Positions 33,323 to 42,615 of a stretch of 64,000 nt of DNA are shown in pieces. The notes beneath the pieces are model-generated. The model was given only the letters and a program-made list of their open reading frames with translations, did no database searches and was not told where the DNA came from. Within the stretch, counting starts at the first letter, position 1. Each line of letters starts with the position of its first letter. The position numbers and the translations under genes are program-made. Source of the stretch: Chryseobacterium shigense (GTDB lineage: Bacteria; Bacteroidota; Bacteroidia; Flavobacteriales; Weeksellaceae); assembly GCF_900156575.1 (NCBI RefSeq), contig NZ_FTNY01000004.1, forward strand, positions 682,001 through 746,000. Reading direction: 5' to 3'.

Positions 33323-34642
33323 TTGGAAAAATTCAGTTTTAAAAATCATCTTGAAAACCTTGTTCCAAACCCGGAAAATCACCACTATCTTCTTGCCGTA
33401 AGCGGAGGTGCTGACTCTATGGTTTTAGCCTCTCTATTTCAGGATTTAGGGCTTATGTATCAGGTAGCTCATATCAATTATAAACTCCGGGGAAAAGATT
33501 CGGATCTAGATCAAAAAACGGTTCAGGATTTTTGTGAGAAAAATCATATTCAATTTCATCTGTATGAAGTTTCAGAAAAAGATAAAAAACCGGAAAATTC
33601 TATTCAGCTTTGGGCAAGGGAGCTTCGTTATCATTTTTTCAGAGAAATTCAGGAGCAGCAAAACCTGGAATTCCTTGTTACTGCCCATCATCTGAATGAT
33701 CAGCTGGAAACATTTATCATCAATCTTTCCAAAGCTTCAGGCCTCAACGGACTGAGTGGAATTCCTGCAGGAAGTAATAAGATCCTCCGTCCCCTTTTAC
33801 ATTTTTCAAAAAAGGAAATATATGAGTATGCTAAAGAAAATAATATTGATTTCCGGGAAGACCTTTCCAATAAAAAGAGTGACTATCTAAGAAATAAGAT
33901 CAGAAATGAAATCGTTCCTTTACTTTTAGAAACAAATGACCACTTTCTGGAGAACTTCAAAAAAAGCTCGTTGTATCTGAACCAAACGAAAGATTTTGTC
34001 CAGAAACAGATCGAAGAGATTGAAAATAAACTAACGGTATTTAACCCCGAGCATAAAATCTTATCAAAAGAAAAGCTGCATCAGGAAAGCGATTTCGTCC
34101 GGTTTGAGATCTTAAAGAAATATGGGTTCGATCAGGAGGAGGAAATTCCCAAAATATTTACGGCAGAAAACGGAAGCTCTTTTTTTTCAAAAGATTATCA
34201 ATTACTGATCAACCGGAATGAATTAATTCTCGTAGATAAAAACAAGAAGGCTGAAACAAAAGACGAACTCCATTTAATCGAAAGTTTTGATTTTTCCGGA
34301 AAACCGAACAGGATCAGTCTTGAAAACATGATTGACACTATTGATGGAATCAATAACAGTTTTGAATGGGAGTTTGATGCCACCAAAATTCAATTTCCAC
34401 TGCGTTTAAGAAAACAGCAGGACGGTGATGAATTTTTTCCGACAGGTTTTCAGGGTAAAAAGAAAGTTTCTAAATTTTTTAGGGACGAAAAATTATCTAT
34501 TTTAGCGAGGCCAAAAATTTGGATCCTGTGTGATGGCAGCAATTCCGTGCTTGGGGTTATCCCTTTCAGACAGGACAGACGATATACAAAGGATGAGAAA
34601 ACGAAAAGTATTCTCAAAATTTTTAATGAAAAGAAAAAATGA
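33323..34642 (+). CDS. tilS: tRNA(Ile)-lysidine synthetase TilS
   Basis: 439 residues of the PP-loop ATPase family. The motif SGGADS lies at residues 27-32 (LLAVSGGADSMVLASLF). Downstream signatures are YQVAHINYKLRGKDSDLD, ELRYHFFREI, AHHLNDQLETFI, and the TilS C-terminal domain (LRLRKQQDGDEFFPTGFQGK). It converts C34 of tRNA-Ile(CAU) to lysidine. The frame starts at a TTG codon. The dsbD ATG overlaps the stop by 4 bp (ATGA). Confidence 0.95.
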   Translation: MEKFSFKNHLENLVPNPENHHYLLAVSGGADSMVLASLFQDLGLMYQVAHINYKLRGKDSDLDQKTVQDFCEKNHIQFHLYEVSEKDKKPENSIQLWARELRYHFFREIQEQQNLEFLVTAHHLNDQLETFIINLSKASGLNGLSGIPAGSNKILRPLLHFSKKEIYEYAKENNIDFREDLSNKKSDYLRNKIRNEIVPLLLETNDHFLENFKKSSLYLNQTKDFVQKQIEEIENKLTVFNPEHKILSKEKLHQESDFVRFEILKKYGFDQEEEIPKIFTAENGSSFFSKDYQLLINRNELILVDKNKKAETKDELHLIESFDFSGKPNRISLENMIDTIDGINNSFEWEFDATKIQFPLRLRKQQDGDEFFPTGFQGKKKVSKFFRDEKLSILARPKIWILCDGSNSVLGVIPFRQDRRYTKDEKTKSILKIFNEKKK

Positions 34643-36705
34643 AATTTAGAAACTGGTTTTTAGTAGTGCTGCTATTTTTAGCGGCAGGAATTAATGCACA
34701 GATTAAAAATCCTGTAAAATTCAAGTTCACGATCAACGATTTGGGGAACAATCAGTATGAAGCTGTTTTAAATGCCACCATGGAAAGTGGCTGGCATATT
34801 TATTCCAAAGATCTGCCTGAAGACACCGGAATCCCTACTGAATATAAAGTTTCAGGGAAAAATATTGAACTGATAGGGAAATTTACGGAAGTTGGTAAAA
34901 AGCATGAAGAGTTTTCTGAAGCTTTCGGGGGAACGATTATTTTTTATTCCAACGCAGCCGGTTTCAAACAGAAATTCAAATTAAAAGATCCGACAAAACC
35001 TGGTGACGTCACTTCTGAAATTACCTATCAGACCTGTGATGACAGAGTTTGTCTGGCACCCAACACTTTAGAATTCAATCAAAAAGTAACGCCAAAAGGT
35101 GCTACTGAAGAAACGACAGAGGAAAAAACAGAAGCTACAAAAGATTCAGTAAAAACGATAGAAACGGTTGTTACAAGTCCTGAAAAAGGATCGGTAACGG
35201 TAGCCGCAACTTCACAATTAGATCCTAAGCAGCTCAAAATAGCGACGATAGATTTTCAAAAGCCTTTAACGGATTGTGGAACCGCAGTTGAAAAAGTAGG
35301 TGAAAACTACTGGACGTATTTATTTCTGGGATTTGCAGGAGGCTTGATCGCCTTACTGACGCCCTGTGTTTTCCCTATGATTCCACTTACGGTTTCATTC
35401 TTTACCAAAGGAAACACCAATAAGGCAAAAGGAAAAAGAGATGCACTGATCTACGGATTTTTCATTCTCCTGATCTTTGTTCTTCTAAGCGTTCCGTTCC
35501 ATCTGATCGATGGGATTGCCGGGAATATTTTCAATGAAATTTCGACAAGTGTCTGGCTGAATGTGGCCTTCTTTATCATATTTATCTTCTTCGCAGGAAG
35601 TTTCTTCGGATATTATGACATTACACTGCCTAGCTCTATTGCTAATAAATCTTCAAAAGCAGAAGAAGCTGGCGGACTCGTTGGGATCTTCTTTATGGCA
35701 TTAACGCTGGTTATTGTTTCTTTTTCATGTACCGGGCCTATTTTGGGTGGCTTATTGGGAAGCGCAGTGACAGGATCATCCAACGTACCGATGCTGCTTA
35801 CGTTTGCATTGGCTGGATTTGGGTTGGCATGGGCTATTGTTTTTGGACTGCTGGCTTTATTCCCGCAGGCTTTAAAGAGTCTTCCAAAATCAGGAGGATG
35901 GATGAATACGGTGAAAGTCGTTTTAGGATTCGTAGAACTGGCTTTAGCTTTAAAATTCTTATCTAAAGCTGATCTCGTTTCTAAGACATTCTTGTTAAAA
36001 AGAGAACTTTTTATTGTGATCTGGATCGTTATTGCGGTAGGACTGGCTTTATATTTATTTGGGCTAATCAGATTCCCGCATGATGATAAAAAACCAAAAA
36101 TCTCTATCACAAGAAAGATATTAGGAGCGTTGGGAATTGGTTTTGTGATTTATCTTATTCAGGGATTAATTCCGTCTGAGCGTCCAAAACTTCAATTGCT
36201 GAGCGGAATTTTACCTCCACTGAATGTTAGTTATTTCCATGATGAGAAAGATGGAATTCTGGGAATGCATCCTGAACACGATTTCTTTAAAGCGATTGAA
36301 CTCGCTAAAAAAGAAAATAAACCTATTTTGATTGACTTCACAGGCTACGGTTGTGAAAACTGCCGTAAAATGGAAGAATTTGTATGGAGCGAACCGGACA
36401 TTCTTCCTATACTGCAAAATGATGTAGTCCTTGCGTCTCTTTATGTAGATGACAAGGAAGAGCTTCCTGAAGATCAAAAAACTAAAATTGACCTTGGAGA
36501 CGGACAAGTGAAAAAGGTAAAAACGATCGGTGACCGTTGGAGCTTATTCCAGCAGGTAAATTTTAACAACAATTCCCAGCCGCACTACGTTCTGATAACA
36601 CCAGACGGAAAAGTGATCAACACTCCGGTATCAGGATATATGCCGAAAGAAGATTTCAAAAAATTCCTGGAATGCGGCGTTAATTATTATAAAAAGAATA
36701 AGTAA
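34639..36705 (+). CDS. dsbD: Thiol:disulfide interchange protein DsbD
   Basis: 688 residues in three parts. A signal peptide (to about 21) and a periplasmic alpha domain hold the Cys pair in CDDRVC (133 and 138). A block of eight membrane helices (about 225-520) carries Cys 243 (TPCVFP) and Cys 364 (SCTGP). A C-terminal thioredoxin-like domain has CENC at 572-575. It passes electrons from cytoplasmic thioredoxin to the periplasm. The ATG overlaps the tilS stop by 4 bp, and a terminator follows at 36726. Confidence 0.95.
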   Translation: MKFRNWFLVVLLFLAAGINAQIKNPVKFKFTINDLGNNQYEAVLNATMESGWHIYSKDLPEDTGIPTEYKVSGKNIELIGKFTEVGKKHEEFSEAFGGTIIFYSNAAGFKQKFKLKDPTKPGDVTSEITYQTCDDRVCLAPNTLEFNQKVTPKGATEETTEEKTEATKDSVKTIETVVTSPEKGSVTVAATSQLDPKQLKIATIDFQKPLTDCGTAVEKVGENYWTYLFLGFAGGLIALLTPCVFPMIPLTVSFFTKGNTNKAKGKRDALIYGFFILLIFVLLSVPFHLIDGIAGNIFNEISTSVWLNVAFFIIFIFFAGSFFGYYDITLPSSIANKSSKAEEAGGLVGIFFMALTLVIVSFSCTGPILGGLLGSAVTGSSNVPMLLTFALAGFGLAWAIVFGLLALFPQALKSLPKSGGWMNTVKVVLGFVELALALKFLSKADLVSKTFLLKRELFIVIWIVIAVGLALYLFGLIRFPHDDKKPKISITRKILGALGIGFVIYLIQGLIPSERPKLQLLSGILPPLNVSYFHDEKDGILGMHPEHDFFKAIELAKKENKPILIDFTGYGCENCRKMEEFVWSEPDILPILQNDVVLASLYVDDKEELPEDQKTKIDLGDGQVKKVKTIGDRWSLFQQVNFNNNSQPHYVLITPDGKVINTPVSGYMPKEDFKKFLECGVNYYKKNK

Positions 36706-36725
36706 GATACTTTTCATATACTTTC

Positions 36726-36754
36726 AAACTCACACATCCCGTGTGAGTTTTTTT
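36726..36754 (+). terminator. Terminator after dsbD
   Basis: A 10-bp stem AAACTCACAC/GTGTGAGTTT (36726-36735 and 36741-36750) with a 5-nt loop, followed by T residues to 36754. Confidence 0.85.
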
Positions 36755-37196
36755 ATGCGCACAATTCAAAAAAAAATACGTAAAACATTGAATACCATCA
36801 AATTAAAATTATAGAAAAAATTCATTTAATCATCTATACAGCGTCCAATTATAAATTTAACCTTTATCTGATATTTTATTATTGAATATTAACAATTAGT
36901 AATGTTTAAGTAAAATTTGAACAACAAAACTGCTAAATTTCATTATGCCACTATTTTTTAACACAACTTCAACAAGATTGAATCGGTGCATTGTCTTAAA
37001 TTTAACCAATTTTTGAGATTTAATTCGATTGGATTGAGCAGTTATCCGGTGTATTCATTATGATAATTTCACTTTTACATACAAATTGTCCAACCCCAAC
37101 ATGGTACTTATAAACAGGATGTTCAAACTGCAAAAACCTCAATTTCAATCGTAAAAAACCTTGAAGAAGTTCCTACACAAATGATAAACACAATTT
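36755..37196. other. AT-rich gap with no gene
   Basis: About 440 bp, very AT-rich. Several TTTG-containing sites are present, but no full -33/-7 pair was found. No ORF, tRNA or hairpin is supported; the promoter of the following hypothetical gene should lie here. Confidence 0.35.
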
Positions 37197-37736
37197 ATGA
37201 TCAATCAGTACATCAACCTTATAAAAGAATTTGAATATCAGAAAAAAGAATCAGAAAATAAAAAAATACAACAACAGGAAAATTCATTTGAAGCACTCAC
37301 CCTCAAGGTAAAGAAGAAAATAGATTTCAGTCTTCTACAAATCGGGGTAAGAAGTGCCGGCTATTTTGAATATCAGGAATTTCCGGATAAAGATCTATCC
37401 AGAAGCAGATATTGCATAAAAATCCATACCAGTCAAATTAATGAATATCAGATTTATTTTCACATTTTCAATGAAGACCAGAACAGTCATATTCAGATCC
37501 GGCTATTAAAACTAGATACTAACGAAACGACAGTGAAAGAACTCACTGCTGAGCTATTTCTACAATCAGATTTTGAAAAACTGCTCATCCAGCTCCTTCA
37601 GTCTCTTCATCATGACCAAAATACAGGTCAAGCTTTATCCAACAAATCCAGGTCTACAAAATTACTCAACTTTATCCGGAAGGTTTATGACCATTCCCAA
37701 AATCTATTTAAAAGGAATAACACTTCCCATTCTTAA
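37197..37736 (+). CDS. Hypothetical protein, 179 aa
   Basis: I do not recognise this family. The product is soluble, with a charged, helical start (MINQYINLIKEFEYQKKESENK), a middle with LLQIGVRSAGYFEYQEFPDK and a Ser/Lys-rich end. There is no signal peptide. It is transcribed in the same direction as the orphan exbD, 158 bp further on. Confidence 0.6.
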   Translation: MINQYINLIKEFEYQKKESENKKIQQQENSFEALTLKVKKKIDFSLLQIGVRSAGYFEYQEFPDKDLSRSRYCIKIHTSQINEYQIYFHIFNEDQNSHIQIRLLKLDTNETTVKELTAELFLQSDFEKLLIQLLQSLHHDQNTGQALSNKSRSTKLLNFIRKVYDHSQNLFKRNNTSHS

Positions 37737-37894
37737 CATATCAAATATTAACACATTAAAACAAAAATCAAAATAAAAACAAAAAATTGTTAATTTTTTA
37801 CAATTTTAGGTATAGACTTTGCATTAATCCAGCCAAACAACCATAAGTTGTTCTATTTAAAAAAAATACCGTTTAACATTTAAAAATATGAATT

Positions 37895-38413
37895 ATGGCT
37901 GAAGCAATTGCACAAGAGAAACAAGGAAGCAAGCAAAAGAAAAAACTGATCCGGGTAGATATGACCCCGATGGTAGATCTGGGATTTCTACTGATCACTT
38001 TCTTTATGTTTACCACGAATTTTACAAAACCTAATGTGATGGACCTGGGACTTCCTGCAAAAGGAAATCCCCCTAGCGGCCCTATTGTTGTAGACCAGAG
38101 AAATCAGGTAACCTTTATTTTAGGAAAAGATAATCGGGTTTTTTACCACCAAAGTAATGAACAGGATCTTAATTCCGGAAATCTGAAGGAAACAGATTTC
38201 AGTGGTGTGAAAATCTCCAAGATCATTTCTGAAGCCTATAAAAAAGCTCCGGTACCGGAAAACTTTACAGTCATTATAAAACCTACCGACGAAGCCAACT
38301 ATAAAAATTTCGTAGATATTCTGGACAATATCGCCATCTCTAAAAAGGAAAGATACGGCATCACCGATATAAAGCCCTGGGAAAAGAAAGTTTATACAGA
38401 ATTGACAAAATAA
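37895..38413 (+). CDS. exbD: Orphan ExbD-like protein
   Basis: 172 residues, a close paralogue of the ExbD at 19389: VDMTPMVDLGFLLITFFMFTT carries the conserved Asp, followed by NVMDLGLPAKG and GKDNRVFYH, and near the C-terminus YKNFVDILDNIAISKKERYG. It has no exbB or tonB neighbour. It may act with the ExbB at 20647 as an alternative stator part. A terminator follows at 38421. Confidence 0.9.
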   Translation: MAEAIAQEKQGSKQKKKLIRVDMTPMVDLGFLLITFFMFTTNFTKPNVMDLGLPAKGNPPSGPIVVDQRNQVTFILGKDNRVFYHQSNEQDLNSGNLKETDFSGVKISKIISEAYKKAPVPENFTVIIKPTDEANYKNFVDILDNIAISKKERYGITDIKPWEKKVYTELTK

Positions 38414-38420
38414 GATCAAG

Positions 38421-38447
38421 GAGCATTTTTAGAATGCTCTTTTTTTA
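38421..38447 (+). terminator. Terminator after the orphan exbD
   Basis: A 7-bp stem GAGCATT/AATGCTC (38421-38427 and 38433-38439) followed by eight T residues. Confidence 0.8.
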
Positions 38448-38528
38448 TTTACATTTGATAAGGCAACTGATTTTTAAAATCTGACGTTGTCTTCTGATTA
38501 TTTTTAAATTGCTAAAACATCTAAGATC

Positions 38529-39311
38529 ATGCTGAATTTTGAAAGACAAGGAAACGGAAAAGAAGCTTTGGTACTGCTTCACGGATTTATGGAGAACCTG
38601 TCGATCTGGAGTGATATGGAACCTCATCTTTCTAAAGATTTTTCATTGTTGAAAATAGATCTTCCAGGTCATGGTCAGTCTGATATTTTAGCGGAAGTTC
38701 ATACGATGGAGCTGATGGCTGATGAAGTAAAAAAAGTACTGGACCACCAGAAACTGGATAAAGTACATCTGCTGGGACATTCCATGGGAGGCTATACCTC
38801 ACTGGCCTTTGCAGAGAAATATCCTGAAACTCTCATGAGCCTAACTTTGTTTTTCTCAACCTATTTCGCTGATGATGAAGAGAAGAAACAACAGCGAATC
38901 AAAAGCTACAGGATTATTAAAGATGCCTTCGCTCACTATGCCAGAGCCGGCATTCCAAATCTCTTCAATCCCAATGAAAGAGATATCCTGGAGGGGAAAA
39001 TTGAAATGGCTCTTGAAACGGCTCTTTCTACCAATCATCTTGGAGCTCTTGCTTCGGTAAAAGGCATGGTGGAAAGAACTGATAAAAAACACATCATGGA
39101 AAATCTGGAAGCTAAAATTTTAGTGTTGGCAGGAAAACATGACAACGCCGTAAAAACGGATATGATGATCAAACACCTTCCGGACAGAACGAATATAAAA
39201 TCATATATTCTGGACTGCGGCCATAATGGGCATTGGGAAAAACCAGGCATCTGTGCAGAAATCATCAATACGGAACTTCTTCATAACCTGCCTAAAAAAT
39301 TAGTCATGTAA
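38529..39311 (+). CDS. Alpha/beta-hydrolase
   Basis: 260 residues. Catalytic motifs are VLLHGFMENLSIWSDM (oxyanion loop), nucleophile Ser about 85 in GHSMGGYTS, the Asp in LVLAGKHDNAV and a terminal His in CGHNGHWEKP. No signal peptide is seen, so it is cytoplasmic. The substrate cannot be told. A patatin gene follows after 72 bp in the same direction. Confidence 0.9.
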   Translation: MLNFERQGNGKEALVLLHGFMENLSIWSDMEPHLSKDFSLLKIDLPGHGQSDILAEVHTMELMADEVKKVLDHQKLDKVHLLGHSMGGYTSLAFAEKYPETLMSLTLFFSTYFADDEEKKQQRIKSYRIIKDAFAHYARAGIPNLFNPNERDILEGKIEMALETALSTNHLGALASVKGMVERTDKKHIMENLEAKILVLAGKHDNAVKTDMMIKHLPDRTNIKSYILDCGHNGHWEKPGICAEIINTELLHNLPKKLVM

Positions 39312-39383
39312 AAATTTGAAGTGGCCGTTCCTGGCCTATGCATATTAAAATTTCTTGTATATTAGTAGAGATTAATTATCTCA

Positions 39384-40193
39384 ATGGGTTTATTCTCTTT
39401 CAAAAAAAAGAAACCGCCAGTCATCGGGCTTACACTTTCCGGGGGAGGAATGCGTGGAATTGCCCATATTGCAGTACTGAAAGCGCTGGAAGAATACCAC
39501 CTGAAACCTCATATCATTTCCGGAACCAGCGCAGGCTCTATTGTAGGAGCCTTTTATTCTTTGGGTACATCACCGGATGAAATGATGGATATTGTGAGAC
39601 ATACGACTTTTTTTTCCAGGTCTTATCTCAAACTATCTAAAAACGGTCTTTTTAGCCCAAATTTCATTTTAAAACTATTGACCGATCATTTTCCAGAGAA
39701 TGATTTTAAGGTCTTAAAAATCCCTGTTTATGTGACGGCAACGGAAATGACGCACGGAATTGTAGATTTCTTTTCGGAAGGAGAACTTTTCGGGCCGCTT
39801 CTGGCTTCGTCCAGTGTCCCGTTTATTCTACCTCCTGTAAGAATGGGCGAAAAAATATATGTAGATGGAGGTGTTCTGGATAATCTTCCTATAGAACCTA
39901 TTATTGACAAATGTGATTTTTTAATTGCCTCTCACGTCAATTCTATAAGCTATGATGAACTTAAAAAAATGAGTCTGATGAAAGAATTTGACAGGATTCT
40001 TCACTTAGCGATTGCCAAATCAGTTTATTCTAAAGTAAAATCCTGTGATATTTTTTTAGATCCGCCTAAAATGACAAAATTCAGTTTATTCAGCAAAAAA
40101 AACCTGGATATTATGTTTCAGGAAGTGTATGAATATACTTGTGAAGAACTTGAAAGCAAGGGCTATGCGAAAGACATCATTGTAGACAGATAA
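39384..40193 (+). CDS. Patatin-like phospholipase
   Basis: 269 residues with the patatin fold: oxyanion GGGMRGIAHI (about 20-29), catalytic Ser about 49 in GTSAGS, and Asp about 161 in the DGG motif. It lacks a signal peptide; the N-terminus is basic (FKKKKPP). It probably acts on membrane lipids from the cytoplasm. Confidence 0.92.
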   Translation: MGLFSFKKKKPPVIGLTLSGGGMRGIAHIAVLKALEEYHLKPHIISGTSAGSIVGAFYSLGTSPDEMMDIVRHTTFFSRSYLKLSKNGLFSPNFILKLLTDHFPENDFKVLKIPVYVTATEMTHGIVDFFSEGELFGPLLASSSVPFILPPVRMGEKIYVDGGVLDNLPIEPIIDKCDFLIASHVNSISYDELKKMSLMKEFDRILHLAIAKSVYSKVKSCDIFLDPPKMTKFSLFSKKNLDIMFQEVYEYTCEELESKGYAKDIIVDR

Positions 40194-40276
40194 AGGTTTG
40201 AGTTTGCGTAATCCCCTGATTCAAGCATCCCCTTTATATGATCATGCTATCTTTTGAGCCTTTCACTCTTCAATAC

Positions 40277-41281
40277 CTAAAATTCCTCGGCTTCTATTCT
40301 TTTTTTAAAGGTTTCAATCGTATCCGGCAGAGACTCATTGGATTTGCCACCTGCAGCATTGATATGACCTCCTCCACTGAAATACTTTCTTGAGAACTGG
40401 TTGACATCCACATCATCTTTACTTCTGAAAGAGATTTTAATAAAATCGTCATATAAATCTTCCATAAAGAACGCAGCCATTTTTACGCCGGCAATGCTTA
40501 GTCCGTAATTGACAAAACCTTCTGTATCTCCTTTCTGGAAACCATATTCTTTAAGTTCATTTCTTGTAAGAGAAAGTACGGCTACTTTTCCATCGTTCAC
40601 CACTTCTATTCTTCCCAATACCAAAGCAAGAAGATGAAGGCGGGAAACCGTGTTGGTATCCCATGTATTTGAAGTGATAATAGAAGGATCAGCTCCTTTT
40701 TCTATAAGATTGGCGATGATACGGTGGGTAGTTGCACTTGTAGAACGAAAACGGAAACCGCCCGTATCAGTCATAATTCCCGTATAAAGACATTCTGCCA
40801 TGTCCTGATTAACCAGATTCTCATCATTCATTGCTTCAATAAAATGATAGATCATCTGGGAAGTAGCAGGGATGACGGTATCTGAATACACGAAATCAAA
40901 CACCTCAGGCTGCTGATGATGGTCGATCAGAATTTTCTTAGCCTTGGCTTTAGTCAGCCAGTCACCTAGTAATCCTATTCTTGAAGGAGAATTAAAATCA
41001 AGGCAAAAAATCACATCTGCTCCACTGATCAGCTCAAATGCATATTTTCTCTTATATTCTCCGATGATCACTTTTTTAGACTCCGGCATCCATTTCAGAA
41101 ATTTAGGAAAATCATTAGGAACAACCACTTCTGCCGGAATTCCTTTCGCTCTCAGGTAATGTTTTAGCCCCAGACTGGAACCGATAGCGTCACCGTCCGG
41201 ATTATAATGAGTAAGGATAACGATCTTGTTTTCAGGCGTAAGTAGTGTACTGATATCTAAAAGTTCTGCTGGTGTAAACAT
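40277..41281 (-). CDS. nrnA: Nano-RNase/pAp phosphatase (DHH/DHHA1), NrnA-like
   Basis: 334 residues with the DHH phosphoesterase motifs: THYNPDGDAIGSSLG (metal), CLDFNSPSRIG, LIDHHQQPEVFDF, and the DHHA1 GGGHINAAGG near the C-terminus. NrnA degrades short RNA oligonucleotides and dephosphorylates pAp. It has a full promoter (41314-41345) and stands alone on the minus strand. Confidence 0.93.
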   Translation of the reverse strand: MFTPAELLDISTLLTPENKIVILTHYNPDGDAIGSSLGLKHYLRAKGIPAEVVVPNDFPKFLKWMPESKKVIIGEYKRKYAFELISGADVIFCLDFNSPSRIGLLGDWLTKAKAKKILIDHHQQPEVFDFVYSDTVIPATSQMIYHFIEAMNDENLVNQDMAECLYTGIMTDTGGFRFRSTSATTHRIIANLIEKGADPSIITSNTWDTNTVSRLHLLALVLGRIEVVNDGKVAVLSLTRNELKEYGFQKGDTEGFVNYGLSIAGVKMAAFFMEDLYDDFIKISFRSKDDVDVNQFSRKYFSGGGHINAAGGKSNESLPDTIETFKKRIEAEEF

Positions 41282-41313
41282 CGTGTGTTTATTTTTCTTT
41301 AAATTTGAGTTTT

Positions 41314-41345
41314 CAAAGATAGAGCTTTTAAATAAATCATTTCAA
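41314..41345 (-). promoter_or_regulatory. Promoter of nrnA
   Basis: On the minus strand: TTG (41343-41345), a 21-bp spacer and TATCTTTG (41314-41321), about 33 bp before the ATG at 41281. Confidence 0.6.
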
Positions 41346-41441
41346 TATAATTTCCACCCCGGGATTTCATTTCCACTGGCGGCTTATAGAGATGAGAATA
41401 CAAAACATTTCAAATAATTTCTAAAAAAGGATGAGTAAAAT

Positions 41442-41471
41442 TTGTAACTTTTAAAAATTTCTATATCTTTG
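41442..41471 (+). promoter_or_regulatory. Promoter of rpmH
   Basis: TTG (41442-41444), a 19-bp spacer and TATCTTTG (41464-41471) upstream of the ribosomal protein L34 gene at 41516. Confidence 0.7.
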
Positions 41472-41515
41472 CAACCTGAAAATTAATAGATTAATTACGA
41501 TTTAAACATATAGTA

Positions 41516-41674
41516 ATGAGTAAAAGAACATTCCAGCCATCAGAAAGAAAGAAAAGAAACAAACACGGTTTCAGAGAAAGAATGTCTACGCCAAATGGTA
41601 GAAGAGTTTTGGCAGCAAGAAGAGCTAAAGGCAGAAAGAGTTTAACTGTTAGTGCTGCACGCGCTAAGAGATAA
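41516..41674 (+). CDS. rpmH: 50S ribosomal protein bL34
   Basis: A 52-residue, strongly basic protein: MSKRTFQPSERKKRNKHGF, RMSTPNGRRVLAARRAKGRK, SLTVSAARAKR. This is the standard bL34 sequence. It is a structural protein of the large subunit. It is too short for the usual ORF cut-off but has a full promoter and its own terminator. Confidence 0.97.
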   Translation: MSKRTFQPSERKKRNKHGFRERMSTPNGRRVLAARRAKGRKSLTVSAARAKR

Positions 41675-41698
41675 TATCTCGATTATCATATACAGATC

Positions 41699-41730
41699 AT
41701 GCTTGAAAAGTAGTTTTTCAGGCATTTTTT
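41699..41730 (+). terminator. Terminator after rpmH
   Basis: An 11-bp stem ATGCTTGAAAA/TTTTTCAGGCAT with one G-T pair, followed by T residues. Confidence 0.75.
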
Positions 41731-41828
41731 GTTGTTAAAATTTCCTAAAGTTTAGGTTTTTTAAGCTTCTTTTTTCTATTTTTAAGATCTGAAAAAATAT
41801 TTTAGAAATAGTACGATAAAACTGAATT

Positions 41829-42539
41829 ATGCCGCATACAAATATCTCCGGAGATAATATTATAAGTTTACAGCACGCAAAAATTGCGCAAAAAAACTTC
41901 ACTGTTCTTACTGACGTTAATCTTAACATCAAAAAAGGCAGGTTCTGCTACCTTATCGGAAAGACAGGTTCGGGAAAAAGCTCACTGTTGAAAACGCTTT
42001 ACGGACACATTCCTTTAGCATCAGGACATGGAGCCGTAGTCGGTTTTGAACTGGCCAAGCTGAGACCATCAGACATTCCTAACCTGAGAAGAAAATTAGG
42101 AATTGTATTCCAGGATTTCCAATTGCTTTCCGACAGAACTGTTGAGAAAAACTTAAAATTCGTTCTTGAAGCAACAGGATGGAATGATAAAGTAAAAATG
42201 GAAGACCGCATCAATGAAGTATTGGGAAGCGTTAATATGAAAAGCAAAAAGCATAAGATGCCTCATGAACTTTCCGGAGGAGAACAGCAGCGTGTTGCTA
42301 TTGCAAGAGCTTTACTGAATCATCCTGACCTTATCTTAGCCGATGAGCCTACCGGAAACCTTGACCCGGAAACCTCCAATGAAATCATGACCCTTCTGAA
42401 GCAGGTAGCCCTTGAAAACGGAGCCGCTGTAGTAATGGCAACCCATGATTACCATATGATCCAGAATTTCCCCGGAGAGGCAATCAGATGCGAGGACGGA
42501 AAGGTATCTGTACTGGATACAGCAGAATTATTTGAGTAA
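41829..42539 (+). CDS. ftsE: FtsE-like cell-division ABC ATPase
   Basis: 236 residues of the FtsE/LolD family: ISLQHAKIAQKNFTVLTDVN, Walker A GKTGSGKSS, LGIVFQDFQLLSDRTVEKN, signature LSGGEQQRVAIARAL and Walker B LILADEPTGNLDPET. FtsE acts with FtsX in divisome control of peptidoglycan hydrolysis. No ftsX is adjacent in this window. Confidence 0.92.
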   Translation: MPHTNISGDNIISLQHAKIAQKNFTVLTDVNLNIKKGRFCYLIGKTGSGKSSLLKTLYGHIPLASGHGAVVGFELAKLRPSDIPNLRRKLGIVFQDFQLLSDRTVEKNLKFVLEATGWNDKVKMEDRINEVLGSVNMKSKKHKMPHELSGGEQQRVAIARALLNHPDLILADEPTGNLDPETSNEIMTLLKQVALENGAAVVMATHDYHMIQNFPGEAIRCEDGKVSVLDTAELFE

Positions 42540-42615
42540 GAATTTAAAGAAGTAATAATTTGAAAAGATACGCTGAATCTTTATCATCTACCTTCTCATC
42601 TTTTATTTCTAACTT

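Noticed and set aside
35613..36110. 165-aa open frame on the minus strand
   Set aside because: It is antisense to the membrane part of dsbD and appears as a shadow of biased codon use.
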